A DNA stretch of 64,000 bases from Leucobacter musarum subsp. musarum. GTDB lineage: Bacteria > Actinomycetota > Actinomycetes > Actinomycetales > Microbacteriaceae. The notes under the pieces are model-generated. The model saw nothing but the letters and a program-made list of their open reading frames with translations. It was not told the DNA's origin and ran no database searches. The stretch spans positions 1 to 64,000 of the forward strand of contig NZ_JHBW01000086.1 of the NCBI RefSeq assembly GCF_001273845.1, read 5' to 3'. Of the stretch, positions 25,223 through 34,493 are shown piece by piece. The translations under genes were made by a program, and so were the position numbers. Position 1 is the stretch's first letter, and every line of letters starts with the position of its first letter.

Positions 25223-27550
25223 TCAGCGCGGCGAGTCGGCCGGCGCGGAATCTGTTGCGCTCGCGTGCGCCGGGTGCGGTTCGGCCGTGTGATCGTCGTG
25301 GCGCCCCTCAACCGAGCCGGCGTGCTCCGGTCGGTGCTCGGGGGTGCGGCGCTCATCGCGCCAGAGCTTCGACGGCCACCAGATCGCGCGCCCGATGTCG
25401 GTGGCGAGTGCCGGCACGAGCAGCGATCGCACGATGAAGGTGTCGAGCAGCACGCCGAAAGCCACGATGAAGGCGATCTGGGCGAGGAACAGAATCGGAA
25501 TCACGCCGAGCGCTGCGAACGTCGCCGCGAGCACGAGGCCCGCCGAGGTGATGACGCCGCCGGTGATGGTGAGCCCGCGCAGCACCCCCTCGTGCGTGCC
25601 ATGCCGCTTCGTCTCCTCGCGCACCCGCGTCATCAAGAAGATGTTGTAATCGATGCCCAGCGCGACCAGGAAGACGAAGCCGTAGAGCGGCACGGCGGGG
25701 TCGGCTCCGGGGAAGTCGAACACGTGATTGAAGACGAGCGCAGCGACACCGAGTGCGGTGCCGAACGAGAGCACCGTCGTCAGAATGAGCAGGATCGGGG
25801 CGAGCACCGAACGCAGCAGCAGCATCAGGATCACGAGGATCACCACGAGTACGAGCGGAATGATGAGATTGCGGTCGTGGATTGATGCCTGATTCGTGTC
25901 GACGGAGGTCGCCGTAACACCGCCGACGAGCGCGCCGGTGCCCTCGAGCTCGCTGCGCAGACTGGTGATCGTCTCGGCCGCGGCGTCGGAGTCGGCCGCA
26001 TCTGAGAGGGTCGCTTGCAGCAGCACCTTGCCATCGCTGACGGTCGGCTCGGGAGCGGGGGTGCCGGGCGGACCGAACGCCTGGATGCCATCGGCCGTGA
26101 CCGAGGCGGTACCGCTCGGCGAGTCGGCTGCGGTGACGGCGACGCTGTCGATGCCGTCATGTGCCAGGAGGGTGTCAGCGGTCTGCTGCAGGCGATCCTG
26201 CGCGACCAGCACATAGGCGGGGCTGCCCGAGCCGCCCGGGAAGTGCTCGCCGAGAATCGCCTGGCCGTCGCGGGCCTCTGACTGGCCGAGTACGAGGTCG
26301 GACTGGGGAATGCCGGTCGCTTGCAACTGCGTGGCGCCGACGGCGCCGACGGCGAGCACGAGCGCGGTCACGATCCAGATGGGGCGGGGGTGGCGCCGGA
26401 TCACCCCGGCCATGCGCCTCCACATGCCGCGAGTGGGCATGCCGTTCTCGGCTGCGACGACTTCCGGCTCGAACTTCGGGCGACGCGGCCAGTACGCCGC
26501 GCGGCCGAACGCGAAGAGGAGCGCGGGCAGCAGGGTGAGTGCCGACAGCATCGCGAACACGATGCCGATCGCGGCCACCGGGCCGAGCGTGCTGTTCGAC
26601 TTCAGGTCGCTGAGCAGCAGACAGAGGAGGCCCACGATGACGGTGCCGCCTGAGGCAGCGATCGGCTCGATCGAGCCCTTGATGGCGGCGATGATGGCGG
26701 CCCCGCGATCCTGCGCCACTCGCAACTCTTCACGGAACCGCGCGACGAGCAGCAGCGAGTAGTCGGTCGCGGCGCCGATGACGAGGATGAACAGGATGCC
26801 CTGCGTCTGCCCGCTGAGCAGCAGCACGCCGGCGTCGGCCAGGTGCCAGATGACGAACAGTGCGACGCACAGCGCGAACAGGCTGGTGCTGAGCACGACC
26901 AGGGGGAGCAGGAGCGAGCGGTAGACGATCACCAAGATGACGAGCACCGCGAGCAGGGCGACGAGCAGCAGGATGCCGTCGATGCCGGCGAAGCCCGCGG
27001 CGAGGTCTGCGGTGAAGCCGGCGGGGCCGGTCACGTGCGCGTCGACGCCAGCGGGGGCGTCTGCGCGCAGGGTGTCGCCGAGTTCGGCGACGACATCTTT
27101 GATCTCGGCGTTCGCGTCGATCGGCACGAAGACCTGCACGGCCTGGCCGTCTTCAGAGGGAATCGCCGGGGAGGTCTCGTCGAGCACACCATCGAGCCGT
27201 GTCGCATCGGAAACGGCGGTGTCAATGCCGCTCAGCTGGCTCTCGGTGAGCTTCGCGCCGTCTGCCGACGAGAAGACGACGATGGCGGGAATTGCGTCGT
27301 CGCCGAGGAAGTCGGCCTGCACTTCACGTACCGCTGTCGCGTCGGCCGACTCGGGCAGGTAGGTCGTCTGGTCGTTCGATGAGACCTCGTCGACCTTGCC
27401 GAACAGCGGCCCACCGGCCCCGGCTCCGGCGAACCACACGATGATCAGGAGCGCGGGCACCAGGATGCGGAGCCATCGGCGACCTGCGCGTGGCGGAGTG
27501 GCACCGGCGCCGCGCTGGGCGGCAGCCGATTGCGTGTCATGTTGAGACAT
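25223..27550 (-). CDS. MMPL/RND-family transporter
   Basis: 775 residues, about 12 membrane helices in two halves, each half starting with one helix, then a large outside domain, then five helices. Landmarks: GAATDYSLLLVARFREEL and LGIDYNIFLMTRVREE, the paired Asp-Tyr motifs in helices 4 and 10 that carry the proton path in MMPL proteins. A disordered His-rich C-terminal tail (about residues 735-775) is unusual. In actinobacteria this family exports lipids, siderophores or drugs; the substrate here is not evident. The 180-base upstream region carries a CTAGC inverted repeat. Confidence 0.9.
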   Translation of the reverse strand: MSQHDTQSAAAQRGAGATPPRAGRRWLRILVPALLIIVWFAGAGAGGPLFGKVDEVSSNDQTTYLPESADATAVREVQADFLGDDAIPAIVVFSSADGAKLTESQLSGIDTAVSDATRLDGVLDETSPAIPSEDGQAVQVFVPIDANAEIKDVVAELGDTLRADAPAGVDAHVTGPAGFTADLAAGFAGIDGILLLVALLAVLVILVIVYRSLLLPLVVLSTSLFALCVALFVIWHLADAGVLLLSGQTQGILFILVIGAATDYSLLLVARFREELRVAQDRGAAIIAAIKGSIEPIAASGGTVIVGLLCLLLSDLKSNSTLGPVAAIGIVFAMLSALTLLPALLFAFGRAAYWPRRPKFEPEVVAAENGMPTRGMWRRMAGVIRRHPRPIWIVTALVLAVGAVGATQLQATGIPQSDLVLGQSEARDGQAILGEHFPGGSGSPAYVLVAQDRLQQTADTLLAHDGIDSVAVTAADSPSGTASVTADGIQAFGPPGTPAPEPTVSDGKVLLQATLSDAADSDAAAETITSLRSELEGTGALVGGVTATSVDTNQASIHDRNLIIPLVLVVILVILMLLLRSVLAPILLILTTVLSFGTALGVAALVFNHVFDFPGADPAVPLYGFVFLVALGIDYNIFLMTRVREETKRHGTHEGVLRGLTITGGVITSAGLVLAATFAALGVIPILFLAQIAFIVAFGVLLDTFIVRSLLVPALATDIGRAIWWPSKLWRDERRTPEHRPEHAGSVEGRHDDHTAEPHPAHASATDSAPADSPR

Positions 27551-27577
27551 TTCTCTACTATCTCTCGAAGAAAGTAT

Positions 27578-27590
27578 CTAGCTTGGCTAG
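27578..27590. promoter_or_regulatory. Inverted repeat upstream of the MMPL gene
   Basis: CTAGC, TTG, GCTAG about 30 bases upstream of the MMPL start, within an AT-rich patch (TATATTATTG on the minus strand) that contrasts with its surroundings. Reads as an operator for a TetR/MarR-type repressor, but no such gene is adjacent. Confidence 0.4.
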
Positions 27591-27721
27591 CAATAATATA
27601 GCCGCTCGGAGTGGACGATGTGAAGTCGAACGGCCTTCGGCGTTCGCCCGTGTGTCGACACCCGTGTGTCGCCGTGTGTCGCTGCAGGTGCGCACCCCCG
27701 AGTCGCTGGAGCGGGCGAGCG

Positions 27722-27727
27722 TAGACT
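27722..27727 (+). promoter_or_regulatory. -10 element of a leaderless selO transcript
   Basis: TAGACT ends 6 bases before the ATG at 27734, with no ribosome site between them. Confidence 0.45.
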
Positions 27728-27733
27728 CGCCGC

Positions 27734-29317
27734 ATGTCTGAACCGCGCCGACGCACCACCCCCGCCGAAGCCGAGGCCGCCGCGGCAGCGGCGGTTGCTG
27801 CGGGGGCGCCGGGCGAACCGGTCGAGGTGCTGTCGGCTGACACCGGCACCGTGCTCGAGCACGATTTCGCCAGCCGGTTGCCCGAGCTCTCGGCGCCCTG
27901 GCGAGCGCTGCGACCGGATGCGCCGCGCCTGTTGGTCTGGAACGACGCGCTCGCGGCCTCGCTCGGCATCGACGGCGATCGGCTCGAGGGCGACGCGCGC
28001 GTGCGCCTGCTGCTCGGCAATGCGTTGCCGGCGGGCGCCGAGCCGGTCGCTCAGGCCTATGCCGGACATCAGTTCGGAGCGTATTCGCCACGGCTCGGCG
28101 ATGGTCGCGCATTGCTGCTCGGAGAAGTGCGCGACCCCTCCGGCGCGCTGCGTGATCTGCACCTCAAGGGTTCGGGGCGCACGCCGTTCTCTCGTGTCGA
28201 CGGCTTCGCCGCAGTCGGGCCGATGCTGCGCGAGCACCTGATGGGCGAGGCGATGCACGCCCTCGGCGTGCCCACCACCCGTGCGCTCGGGGTGGTCGCT
28301 ACGGGTCGCCGCCTCGCCCGCGATGGTGAACTGCTCGAGGGGGCGGTGCTCGCGCGGGTGGCGAGCAGTCACTTGCGCGTCGGAAGTGCGCAGTTCGCGC
28401 GCGCGCTCGACGATCCTGAACTGCTGTCGCGACTTGTCGAGTACGCCCTCGAACGCCACGCGCCCGAGCTTGCGCCTGGCGGCGTCGCACCCGCCGCGGC
28501 TCCCGCTGTCGCGCTGCTCGACCATGTGATCGCGGTGCAGGCGCAGCTGGTCGCCCAGTGGGTGCTCGTCGGGTTCGTGCACGGCGTGATGAACACCGAC
28601 AACATGACGCTCTCGGGTGAGACGATCGACTATGGGCCCTGTGCATTCATCGACGCGTTCGACCCGGGCGCGGCATTCAGTTCGATCGACGCGCAGAAGC
28701 GGTACGCCTTCGGAAATCAGCCGTCGATCGCGCTGTGGAACCTGACCAGGTTCGCCGAGTCGTTGCTGCCGCTGCTCGGCGAAGAGGTCGACGCGGCGAG
28801 AGATGCGGCCGTCGCGTCGCTCGACCGTTTCGGCGAGCTCTACAACGCCGCGTGGATGGCGGGCATTCGCGAGAAGCTCGGCCTCGGTGGCGTGGCCGCT
28901 CGTGTGGCAGTCGATGATGGGGCGCTCGCTGAGCTGACCGCTGAGTTGCTCGCGGATCTGCAGCGTCACTCGATTGACTACACCAGTTTCTTCCGCGCGC
29001 TCGCGTCGTCGGTGCGTGGCGACAGTGCCGCGCTCGAGGCGGCCTTCCCGCTCGGCGAGGCGGCGGGGCCTTGGCTTGAACGCTGGCGAGCGGCCGGCCC
29101 CGACGCCGCGGCGATGGATGGGGTGAACCCGATCTACATTCCCCGCAATCATCTGGTCGAGGAGGCGCTCGACGCCGCGGTGGCGGGCGATCTCGAGCCT
29201 TACGAGACCTTGCTGAGTGTGCTCCAGCATCCATTTGAGTCGCGTCTGGGGTTCGAGCGATACGAGCGGCCGGCTCCTGCGGGTGGCCCGGCGCACGTGA
29301 CGTTCTGCGGCACGTAG
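27734..29317 (+). CDS. selO: Protein adenylyltransferase SelO (YdiU/UPF0061)
   Basis: 527 residues. A pseudokinase-fold enzyme that transfers AMP from ATP to Ser, Thr or Tyr of target proteins, linked in other organisms to redox homeostasis. Seen here: [59 protein letters not shown] (metal-binding region) and [13 protein letters not shown], all diagnostic of SelO. Family members often end in a Cys within the last few residues used for redox control; here the sequence ends VTFCGT, so that Cys (third from the end) is present. N-terminal 40 residues are a Glu/Ala-rich extension. Confidence 0.95.
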   Translation: MSEPRRRTTPAEAEAAAAAAVAAGAPGEPVEVLSADTGTVLEHDFASRLPELSAPWRALRPDAPRLLVWNDALAASLGIDGDRLEGDARVRLLLGNALPAGAEPVAQAYAGHQFGAYSPRLGDGRALLLGEVRDPSGALRDLHLKGSGRTPFSRVDGFAAVGPMLREHLMGEAMHALGVPTTRALGVVATGRRLARDGELLEGAVLARVASSHLRVGSAQFARALDDPELLSRLVEYALERHAPELAPGGVAPAAAPAVALLDHVIAVQAQLVAQWVLVGFVHGVMNTDNMTLSGETIDYGPCAFIDAFDPGAAFSSIDAQKRYAFGNQPSIALWNLTRFAESLLPLLGEEVDAARDAAVASLDRFGELYNAAWMAGIREKLGLGGVAARVAVDDGALAELTAELLADLQRHSIDYTSFFRALASSVRGDSAALEAAFPLGEAAGPWLERWRAAGPDAAAMDGVNPIYIPRNHLVEEALDAAVAGDLEPYETLLSVLQHPFESRLGFERYERPAPAGGPAHVTFCGT

Positions 29318-29351
29318 GATGTGACCTCGCATCACATGCAATGCGGTTTCA

Positions 29352-29375
29352 GTTGTACTTTACGTAATATGCAAC
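29352..29375. promoter_or_regulatory. 24-base imperfect palindrome in the PACE exporter promoter
   Basis: GTTG, eight variable bases around a TTACGTAA core, CAAC. The outer GTTG/CAAC and the core TTACGTAA are symmetric. It lies upstream of, and overlaps, the -35 position of the TATGAT promoter, where a repressor would act. Typical TetR-family operator size. Confidence 0.55.
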
Positions 29376-29389
29376 TAAATTCGTTGTGA

Positions 29390-29395
29390 TATGAT
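29390..29395 (+). promoter_or_regulatory. -10 element of the PACE exporter gene
   Basis: TATGAT, near-perfect -10. The gene begins about 80 bases downstream, so this transcript has a leader. Confidence 0.45.
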
Positions 29396-29472
29396 CCAGG
29401 CGTGCGCGATATCGCCCGTGTGTTCAGGTGATGATCTGAACCCGAATCGCGCACTCGACTGGAGTGATACCC

Positions 29473-29973
29473 GTGACCTCCCCAGGCCACACCGCGGAGC
29501 AATCCGCTCGTCCCACCGCCCCCACTGCGCCGCTCGGCTGGTTCATCGGCCGATCCCGGCTGCGACGCGTCGCATTCGTCGGCGGTTACGAAACCCTGAG
29601 CGTGCTGTTCACCGTGTTCGTGCTCGGCGCGCTGCTCGGCCACGGCGGTGAGGCGTCGACGGTGACCGCGATCCTCGTCTCCACCGTCGCGACGCTCTGG
29701 AACTACCTCTGGAACACCGTCTTCGAAGCGTTCGAACGCCGCACCGGAGCGACCGGCCGCGGGGTGCGCGCCCGCGCCATGCACGCCATCGGGTACGAGG
29801 GCGGTGTGCTGCTCGTCACGATCCCGCTCGTCGCCGCGCTGCTCGGCATCGGGCTGTTCGAGGCACTGGCAATCGAGGGCGGGCTCCTCGTGTTCTTCCT
29901 CGCCTTCACGGTCGTGTACACGTGGGCGTTCGACCGAGTGTTCGGGCTGCCGCAGACCGCGGTCGGGCACTAA
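29473..29973 (+). CDS. PACE-family efflux transporter (AceI-like)
   Basis: 166 residues from GTG 29473 (GGAG 8 bases upstream; GTG 29464 overlaps that site). Four membrane helices in two tandem repeats, each a bacterial transmembrane pair: RRVAFVGGYETLSVLF with FNYLWN-like LWNYLWNTVFEAFERR, and HAIGYEGGVLLVTIPLV with VVYTWAFDRVFGLP. The Glu in the first repeat (GYE) and the R-H/Y patterns match PACE proteins such as AceI, which export biocides like chlorhexidine or short-chain diamines in exchange for protons. The gene is alone, with a palindrome in its promoter, so it is probably induced by its substrate. Confidence 0.85.
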   Translation: MTSPGHTAEQSARPTAPTAPLGWFIGRSRLRRVAFVGGYETLSVLFTVFVLGALLGHGGEASTVTAILVSTVATLWNYLWNTVFEAFERRTGATGRGVRARAMHAIGYEGGVLLVTIPLVAALLGIGLFEALAIEGGLLVFFLAFTVVYTWAFDRVFGLPQTAVGH

Positions 29974-30019
29974 CGGTGACTGCGGTCTGCGTCGGCTCGA
30001 ATCGGCGGGCGTCGGCGGT

Positions 30020-30568
30020 TTACGCGCTCTGACCGGCGTGCTTGCCCTCCGCGATCTCTTCGACCAGCTTGGCGTTGAACGCCGGCAGATCGTCGGGAGT
30101 GCGGCTCGTCACCAAGCCCTGGTCGACGACGACCTCCTCATCGACCCACGTCGCTCCCGCGTTCTGCAGGTCGGTGCGCAGGCTCGGGTACGAGGTGACC
30201 GTTCGGCCCTGCAGCACGTCGGCGTCGGCGAGAATCCACCCGCCGTGGCAGATGGCCGCAACCGGTTTGTGCTGCGCGAAGAAATCGCGCGTCAGGCTGA
30301 CTGCGGCGGCATCGAGGCGAATCTGATCACCGTTGACGACCCCGCCCGGCAGCACGAGTGCGTGGAACTCCTCGGCTCGAGCGTCGGCAGAGGTCAGAGA
30401 GACCTCCTGCTCGTGGCCGTTCTTGCCCGTGATCGTGCCGGTCTCCGTGGAGATCACCACGGCCTCGGCGCCGTGCTCGACGACCGCCGAGAGCGGGCTC
30501 GTCAACTCCGAATCCTCAAACCCGTCCGTGGCGAGAATGGCGACGCGCTTTCCGGTGAGATGTGACAT
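30020..30568 (-). CDS. DJ-1/PfpI family protein
   Basis: 182 residues from ATG 30568. The catalytic Cys lies in AICHGGWIL (the nucleophile elbow, Cys near residue 103), with the acidic partner in GFEDSE near residue 17 and the TSYPSLRTDLQNAGATWVDEEVVVD block typical of PfpI/YhbO-like members. These act as glyoxalase-like or deglycase-type stress proteins; protease activity is historical and doubtful. Probably general stress protection in the cytoplasm. Confidence 0.92.
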   Translation of the reverse strand: MSHLTGKRVAILATDGFEDSELTSPLSAVVEHGAEAVVISTETGTITGKNGHEQEVSLTSADARAEEFHALVLPGGVVNGDQIRLDAAAVSLTRDFFAQHKPVAAICHGGWILADADVLQGRTVTSYPSLRTDLQNAGATWVDEEVVVDQGLVTSRTPDDLPAFNAKLVEEIAEGKHAGQSA

Positions 30569-30796
30569 CTGGAGGCCTCCTGAGGCGTACGAGTGCGGGT
30601 GCTGTGGCGTCGACCCCGGAACACCCGAGGCCGACATCACCACCTCAGCAGGGCACCGCTGAGCGCATCACCCCGTTGCGCATCGACGGTACGAGCGCTA
30701 GGCGCGGGGCTACCGAATTCGGTGCCGGATCGCCAGCCCCCGATCGTTCCGATCGTTCGCAGCGAACACCCCTGGAGCAGTGTCGGCGGCCCGGCG

Positions 30797-30802
30797 TAGT
30801 GT
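30797..30802 (+). promoter_or_regulatory. -10 element of a leaderless reductase transcript
   Basis: TAGTGT ends 7 bases before the ATG at 30810; no ribosome site in between. Confidence 0.4.
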
Positions 30803-30809
30803 GGGCCGC

Positions 30810-31454
30810 ATGGCACAGATCATTCTCTTCGGCGGACACGGCAAGATCGCACTCCTCACAGAACCGCTGCTCGCGCAGCGCGGTGATTCGGTGACGGCGG
30901 TGATTCGCAACCCCGACCATGCAGACGAGGTGCGCGCTGCCGGTGCTGAGCCCCTCGTCGCCGACGTCGAACAGCTCGACACCGATGCGCTTGCAGATCT
31001 GATTCGCGGTCATGACGCCGTGGTGTGGTCGGCGGGTGCCGGCGGGGGAGACCCCCAGCGCACCTGGGCGGTCGACCGCGATGCGGCGATTCGCACGATG
31101 CAGGCTGCCGAACGCGCGGGCGTGCAGCGCTACGTGATGGTGTCGTACTTCGGCGCATCGCTCGACCACGGCGTCGACCCCGAGCACTCGTTCTTCGCCT
31201 ATGCCGAAGCGAAGGCGGCCGCCGATGAGCACCTGCGCGCGACCGCACTCGACTGGACGGTGCTGGGGCCCAGCAGCCTGACGCTCGACCCGGCAACCGG
31301 CACCGTCGACACGCAGGCCGAGCAGTCATCGAGCGTGGCCCGGGCCGACGTCGCCGGCGTCATCGCCGCGGTGCTCGTCGACGACTCGACTGTGCGCCGC
31401 ACCATCAGGTTCAATTCGGGTCAGACCCCGATCGCGGAGGCGGTGCGTGGCTGA
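30810..31454 (+). CDS. NAD(P)H-binding SDR-like protein (NmrA/YhfK type)
   Basis: 214 residues from ATG 30810; the open frame starts earlier without a better site. Rossmann motif ILFGGHGKIALL near residue 4 and the VMVSYFGA strand with Tyr near residue 112 are typical of atypical SDRs related to YhfK/BVR-B. The first motif is GGHGKIA, where most SDRs have GATG. Overlaps the next gene (31447) by 8 bases, so both are probably translated from one mRNA. Confidence 0.82.
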   Translation: MAQIILFGGHGKIALLTEPLLAQRGDSVTAVIRNPDHADEVRAAGAEPLVADVEQLDTDALADLIRGHDAVVWSAGAGGGDPQRTWAVDRDAAIRTMQAAERAGVQRYVMVSYFGASLDHGVDPEHSFFAYAEAKAAADEHLRATALDWTVLGPSSLTLDPATGTVDTQAEQSSSVARADVAGVIAAVLVDDSTVRRTIRFNSGQTPIAEAVRG

Positions 31455-32289
31455 GCCCGAGTCGACGCCGGCGCAGATGCCGACGCCGGGAGCTTCAGGC
31501 TCGGAGCGAGCGGATACCGGACCGCAAGGCCGCCGTGCCGTCGCGATCGTTACCGGTGGCGCCCGCGGGCTCGGGCGAGCGATCGCTCTCGAGCTCGCGC
31601 GGCGGGGGTCACGGGTCGCGGTGCTCGACCGTGATCTCGCCGGTGCCGAGCAGACGGTCGATCTGGTGCGGGCAGAGACCGGGGATGCGGCAGCAGCGGC
31701 AGCTTTCGAGGTCGACGTCAGCGACGAGGGCGCGGTGCGGGCAGGCGTCGCCGGGGTGGTCGATGCGCTCGGGGCCCCACTGATTCTCGTCAACAATGCG
31801 GGCGTGCTGCGCGACGACCTGCTGTTCAAGATGACGGTCGATGGGTGGGAGACGATCATGAACGTGCACCTCCGCGGCGCGTTCCTCATGAGCCGCGAAG
31901 TGCAGCGGCACATGGTCGCCGCGAAGTGGGGGCGCATCGTCAACCTGTCGAGCACGTCTGCGCTCGGCAACGCGGGGCAGGCGAACTATTCGGCCGCAAA
32001 GGCCGGCATTCAGGGGTTCACGAAAACCCTCGCGCTGGAGCTCGGGCGCTTCGGCGTCACGGCGAACGCGGTGGCCCCGGGCTTCACGGTCACCGACATG
32101 ACCCGCAGCGTGGCCGAGCGCGTGGGCGTGCCGTTCGAGCAGTTGGTCGAGCGCGAGGCCGCAGCTACCGCGGTGCGTCGCGTCGGGTCGCCCGACGATA
32201 TCGCGAACGCGGTCGCCTTCTTCGTTGCCCCCGAGAGCGGTTTCGTATCGGGTCAGGTGCTGTACGTGGCGGGCGGCCCGAGAGGCTGA
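31447..32289 (+). CDS. 3-oxoacyl-ACP reductase-like SDR (FabG type)
   Basis: 280 residues, GTG start overlapping the previous gene. A 30-residue disordered N-terminal extension precedes the Rossmann motif VTGGARGLGRAI. The NNAG motif, the catalytic Ser in NLSSTSALG, and Tyr and Lys in QANYSAAKAG are all present, and the C-terminal GGP end is normal. FabG enzymes reduce 3-ketoacyl-ACP or -CoA with NADPH; close relatives act in polyhydroxyalkanoate or steroid pathways. Being outside a fab operon, its true substrate is open. Confidence 0.85.
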   Translation: MAEPESTPAQMPTPGASGSERADTGPQGRRAVAIVTGGARGLGRAIALELARRGSRVAVLDRDLAGAEQTVDLVRAETGDAAAAAAFEVDVSDEGAVRAGVAGVVDALGAPLILVNNAGVLRDDLLFKMTVDGWETIMNVHLRGAFLMSREVQRHMVAAKWGRIVNLSSTSALGNAGQANYSAAKAGIQGFTKTLALELGRFGVTANAVAPGFTVTDMTRSVAERVGVPFEQLVEREAAATAVRRVGSPDDIANAVAFFVAPESGFVSGQVLYVAGGPRG

Positions 32290-32296
32290 ACCCGAG

Positions 32297-32322
32297 CGGG
32301 CCGGGGCGATGATCCCGGCCCG
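32297..32322. terminator. Bidirectional terminator between the reductase and CotH genes
   Basis: CGGGCCGGG, 8 bases, CCCGGCCCG: a perfect 9-base-pair stem lying between two convergent genes. No long T-run, as is usual in high-GC actinobacteria. Confidence 0.6.
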
Positions 32323-32329
32323 CACCGAT

Positions 32330-33856
32330 CTACTTGCCGAGGGTGGCAGACAGAGCGTCCGATTCCTCCTGGATCGTCGCCGCGTCCACGAGATCCGAGG
32401 CATCGTCGAGCAGCGTCTGCGTTCGGGTGTCGAGCAGCTCCTGCGCGACACCCGAGTCCACCAGGTTATCTTGCAGTGACGCCGACGCCGCATCGACGAG
32501 CGCAGCAAACTCCGGCACATCCATGAAGCGCTCGACCAAGATGTTCGACCCGCCCATCGACCCCATGCCGCCGCCGGCATTGCCACCGGCACGGGTAGTT
32601 CCGTCAGCGTCGTCAGTGTCGTCCGCGGTTCCAGCGGGGCCCGCGCCACCCGGCGCGAACCCGCCATCGGTGCCCGCATCGCTGTCGGTCGTGCGATCCT
32701 GCCCGCCCGGAGGCATGCCGCCGCCGAAACCTGCACCGTCGGTGTCGGCGTCTTCGCCACCGCCACCGCCGAAGCCCCCGCCCATTCCGCCGCCGGGGCT
32801 GGCTCCGAATGCGAGGTTCAGATCCCAGTTCACCACGGTCATCTGCGTCGTATCGGGGTCGTAGTAGAGGTAGGAGTTGTTGCCGGGGCCGTCGATGTCG
32901 TCGGAATTCTGCACCAGTTCCTGGAACGCGAGGTACGTCGCGAACGACTGTACGTCGAGATGCTCGTCGAGATCCGCCGCGAATGTGTCGTTGTCGGACT
33001 CGTTGATCCACTGCAGGAACGAGATCAACGGGGTGAGATCGTCGTCGCCGCCCTGCTGGTCGAACACGTCGGTGTACGAGCTCTCGTCATCACCGCGATA
33101 GCTGTAATCGCCCGAGGCGTCAGCCTTGTACAAGAGGCCATCGCCGAGCTCGCGCTCCATCCAGTCGTCGTCGGGGTTCTCGATGACGAGGCGCAGTGAA
33201 GCGTCGGAGCCGTCGGCGCTGAAGCGCACGGCGGTTGCCTGCTCGGTCGCGAGGCCCGATTCGCGCAGCAGGTCGAGGGCCAGCGCTTCGTTCAACGAGG
33301 TCTCCGATGAGTTGCCGCGCACGACGAGCTCAGTTGCACCTTCGTGGTTCTGGCCGTCAACGTACTTGTCGAGACGGATGATCCACGGGAGGTCTTGGGG
33401 GTTCGCGGAGCTCAGCGTCGCGTCCTCGCTGGTCGAGAGCGAGCGCAGCGACGAGTTGCCTTTGAGTTTGAGACCGACGTTCTGATAGGTCGTGCCGTCG
33501 ATGGTGACGTCAGCGGAGATCCACTCCTTGCTCCCCGAATCGAGGTACGCGGCGATGAGAACCTCGTAGTCGTCGGCGTCGTAGGTGAGGTCGATGGTGT
33601 GGACCTGCGAGGTATCCCACAGGGTGGAGGTGCTGGCGGCCGTGGCTGATGCGCTTGCGGATTCGGCGGAATCGGATGCGTCGGAATCGGTGGCCTGCAT
33701 TGCGGCGGCCACGGCGCTGCAGCCCGCGACGCCAGAGATTCCGGCCAGCATGAGGGCCGCAGCGATTGCGGTCGTCGCGCGCATCGACCGTCGGCGTTTC
33801 GGGCGTGGAGCGGGGCTGGTGTCTTGCGGGGGAATCGAATGCTGCTCGGGGGTCAT
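32330..33856 (-). CDS. CotH-family protein kinase-like lipoprotein with Gly/Met-rich insert
   Basis: 508 residues from ATG 33856 (ATG 33784 is possible). A lipoprotein signal with VAGC (Cys46 from the longer start) is followed by a disordered Ala/Ser/Asp stretch and a CotH domain at about residues 85-370. Landmarks: DVTIDGTTYQNVGLKLKGNSS, VVRGNSS, a central QELVQNSDDIDGPGNNSYLYY and VVNWDLNLAFG, the D-x-N and W-D-x-N metal-binding motifs. CotH proteins phosphorylate extracellular Ser/Thr. A long Gly/Met/Asp-rich stretch (about 350-445) is inserted before the C-terminal helices. It lies at the membrane, outside. See the operon at 44959-48100. Confidence 0.87.
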   Translation of the reverse strand: MTPEQHSIPPQDTSPAPRPKRRRSMRATTAIAAALMLAGISGVAGCSAVAAAMQATDSDASDSAESASASATAASTSTLWDTSQVHTIDLTYDADDYEVLIAAYLDSGSKEWISADVTIDGTTYQNVGLKLKGNSSLRSLSTSEDATLSSANPQDLPWIIRLDKYVDGQNHEGATELVVRGNSSETSLNEALALDLLRESGLATEQATAVRFSADGSDASLRLVIENPDDDWMERELGDGLLYKADASGDYSYRGDDESSYTDVFDQQGGDDDLTPLISFLQWINESDNDTFAADLDEHLDVQSFATYLAFQELVQNSDDIDGPGNNSYLYYDPDTTQMTVVNWDLNLAFGASPGGGMGGGFGGGGGEDADTDGAGFGGGMPPGGQDRTTDSDAGTDGGFAPGGAGPAGTADDTDDADGTTRAGGNAGGGMGSMGGSNILVERFMDVPEFAALVDAASASLQDNLVDSGVAQELLDTRTQTLLDDASDLVDAATIQEESDALSATLGK

Positions 33857-33964
33857 GTGTTCACAACACCCGATTGCCCTATGCGCAAACTATGGCGCAA
33901 CTGGATCGGGCGTGAGAACTCCTCATGTCGTGCGAGAATCACAGGGCGCGATTCGCGCGCTTTA

Positions 33965-33979
33965 TTTGAATTACTCAAA
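33965..33979. promoter_or_regulatory. Fur-box-like inverted repeat before fur
   Basis: TTTGA, ATTAC, TCAAA: a perfect 5-base inverted repeat in an AT-rich patch just upstream of the Fur-family start, where autoregulation by Fur/PerR proteins is usual. Confidence 0.5.
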
Positions 33980-34001
33980 ATAGGTGGGTAGGGTGATCGA
34001 T

Positions 34002-34424
34002 ATGGAGACGAGCAACGAAACGGCGTTGCGCAGTGCCGGTTTGCGTGCGACCGTTGGCCGGGTCGCCGTGCTCGAGGCGCTCGCCTCCATGCCCCACTCG
34101 GACGCGGAGCACGTGTTCCGAGTGGTCGTGAGCGCATTGCCGACCACCTCGATCCAGTCGGTGCACAACATTCTCGCGGACCTGACGACGGCGGGCCTCA
34201 CCCGCCGGATCGAGCCGGCAGGTTCCGCGGCGCTCTACGAGCGACGCGTGGGCGACAACCATCATCACGTCGTCTGCTCCCAGTGCGGAGCGGTCGCCGA
34301 TATCGATTGCGTTGTCGGTCACACGCCGTGCCTCGCCCCGTCCACCACGGCCGGGTTCACCGTACAGACCGCCGAAGTGACGTTTTGGGGCATCTGCCCC
34401 GAGTGCGCCGTTTTGGCTGCATAG
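34002..34424 (+). CDS. Fur-family regulator (FurA/PerR-type), first gene of the katA operon
   Basis: 140 residues from ATG 34002 with AGGGTG in front; GTG starts at 33984 and 33993 are alternatives. Winged-helix residues 10-80 (ALRSAGLRATVGRVAVLEAL then HNILADLTTAGLTRRIE), then the His-rich metal site GDNHHHVVCSQCGAV and a second Cys pair CPEC near the C-terminus, which hold structural zinc and regulatory metal. Fur proteins next to a catalase gene sense peroxide or iron and repress the catalase. An AT-rich box precedes the gene. Confidence 0.92.
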   Translation: METSNETALRSAGLRATVGRVAVLEALASMPHSDAEHVFRVVVSALPTTSIQSVHNILADLTTAGLTRRIEPAGSAALYERRVGDNHHHVVCSQCGAVADIDCVVGHTPCLAPSTTAGFTVQTAEVTFWGICPECAVLAA

Positions 34425-34425
34425 G

Positions 34426-34465
34426 CGAACACGCACCAGCGCCCCCGGTGACGGGGCGGTGTTCG
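34426..34465 (+). promoter_or_regulatory. Hairpin between fur and katA
   Basis: CGAACAC (34426) pairs with GTGTTCG (34459), with an inner GCCCC/GGGGC stem. It could lower read-through from fur or stabilise the katA end of the message. No T-run follows, and the katA ribosome site (GGAGGAG) comes about 17 bases later. Confidence 0.4.
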
Positions 34466-34493
34466 TCGTGCCTGAAACTCCTGGAGGAGCCTC

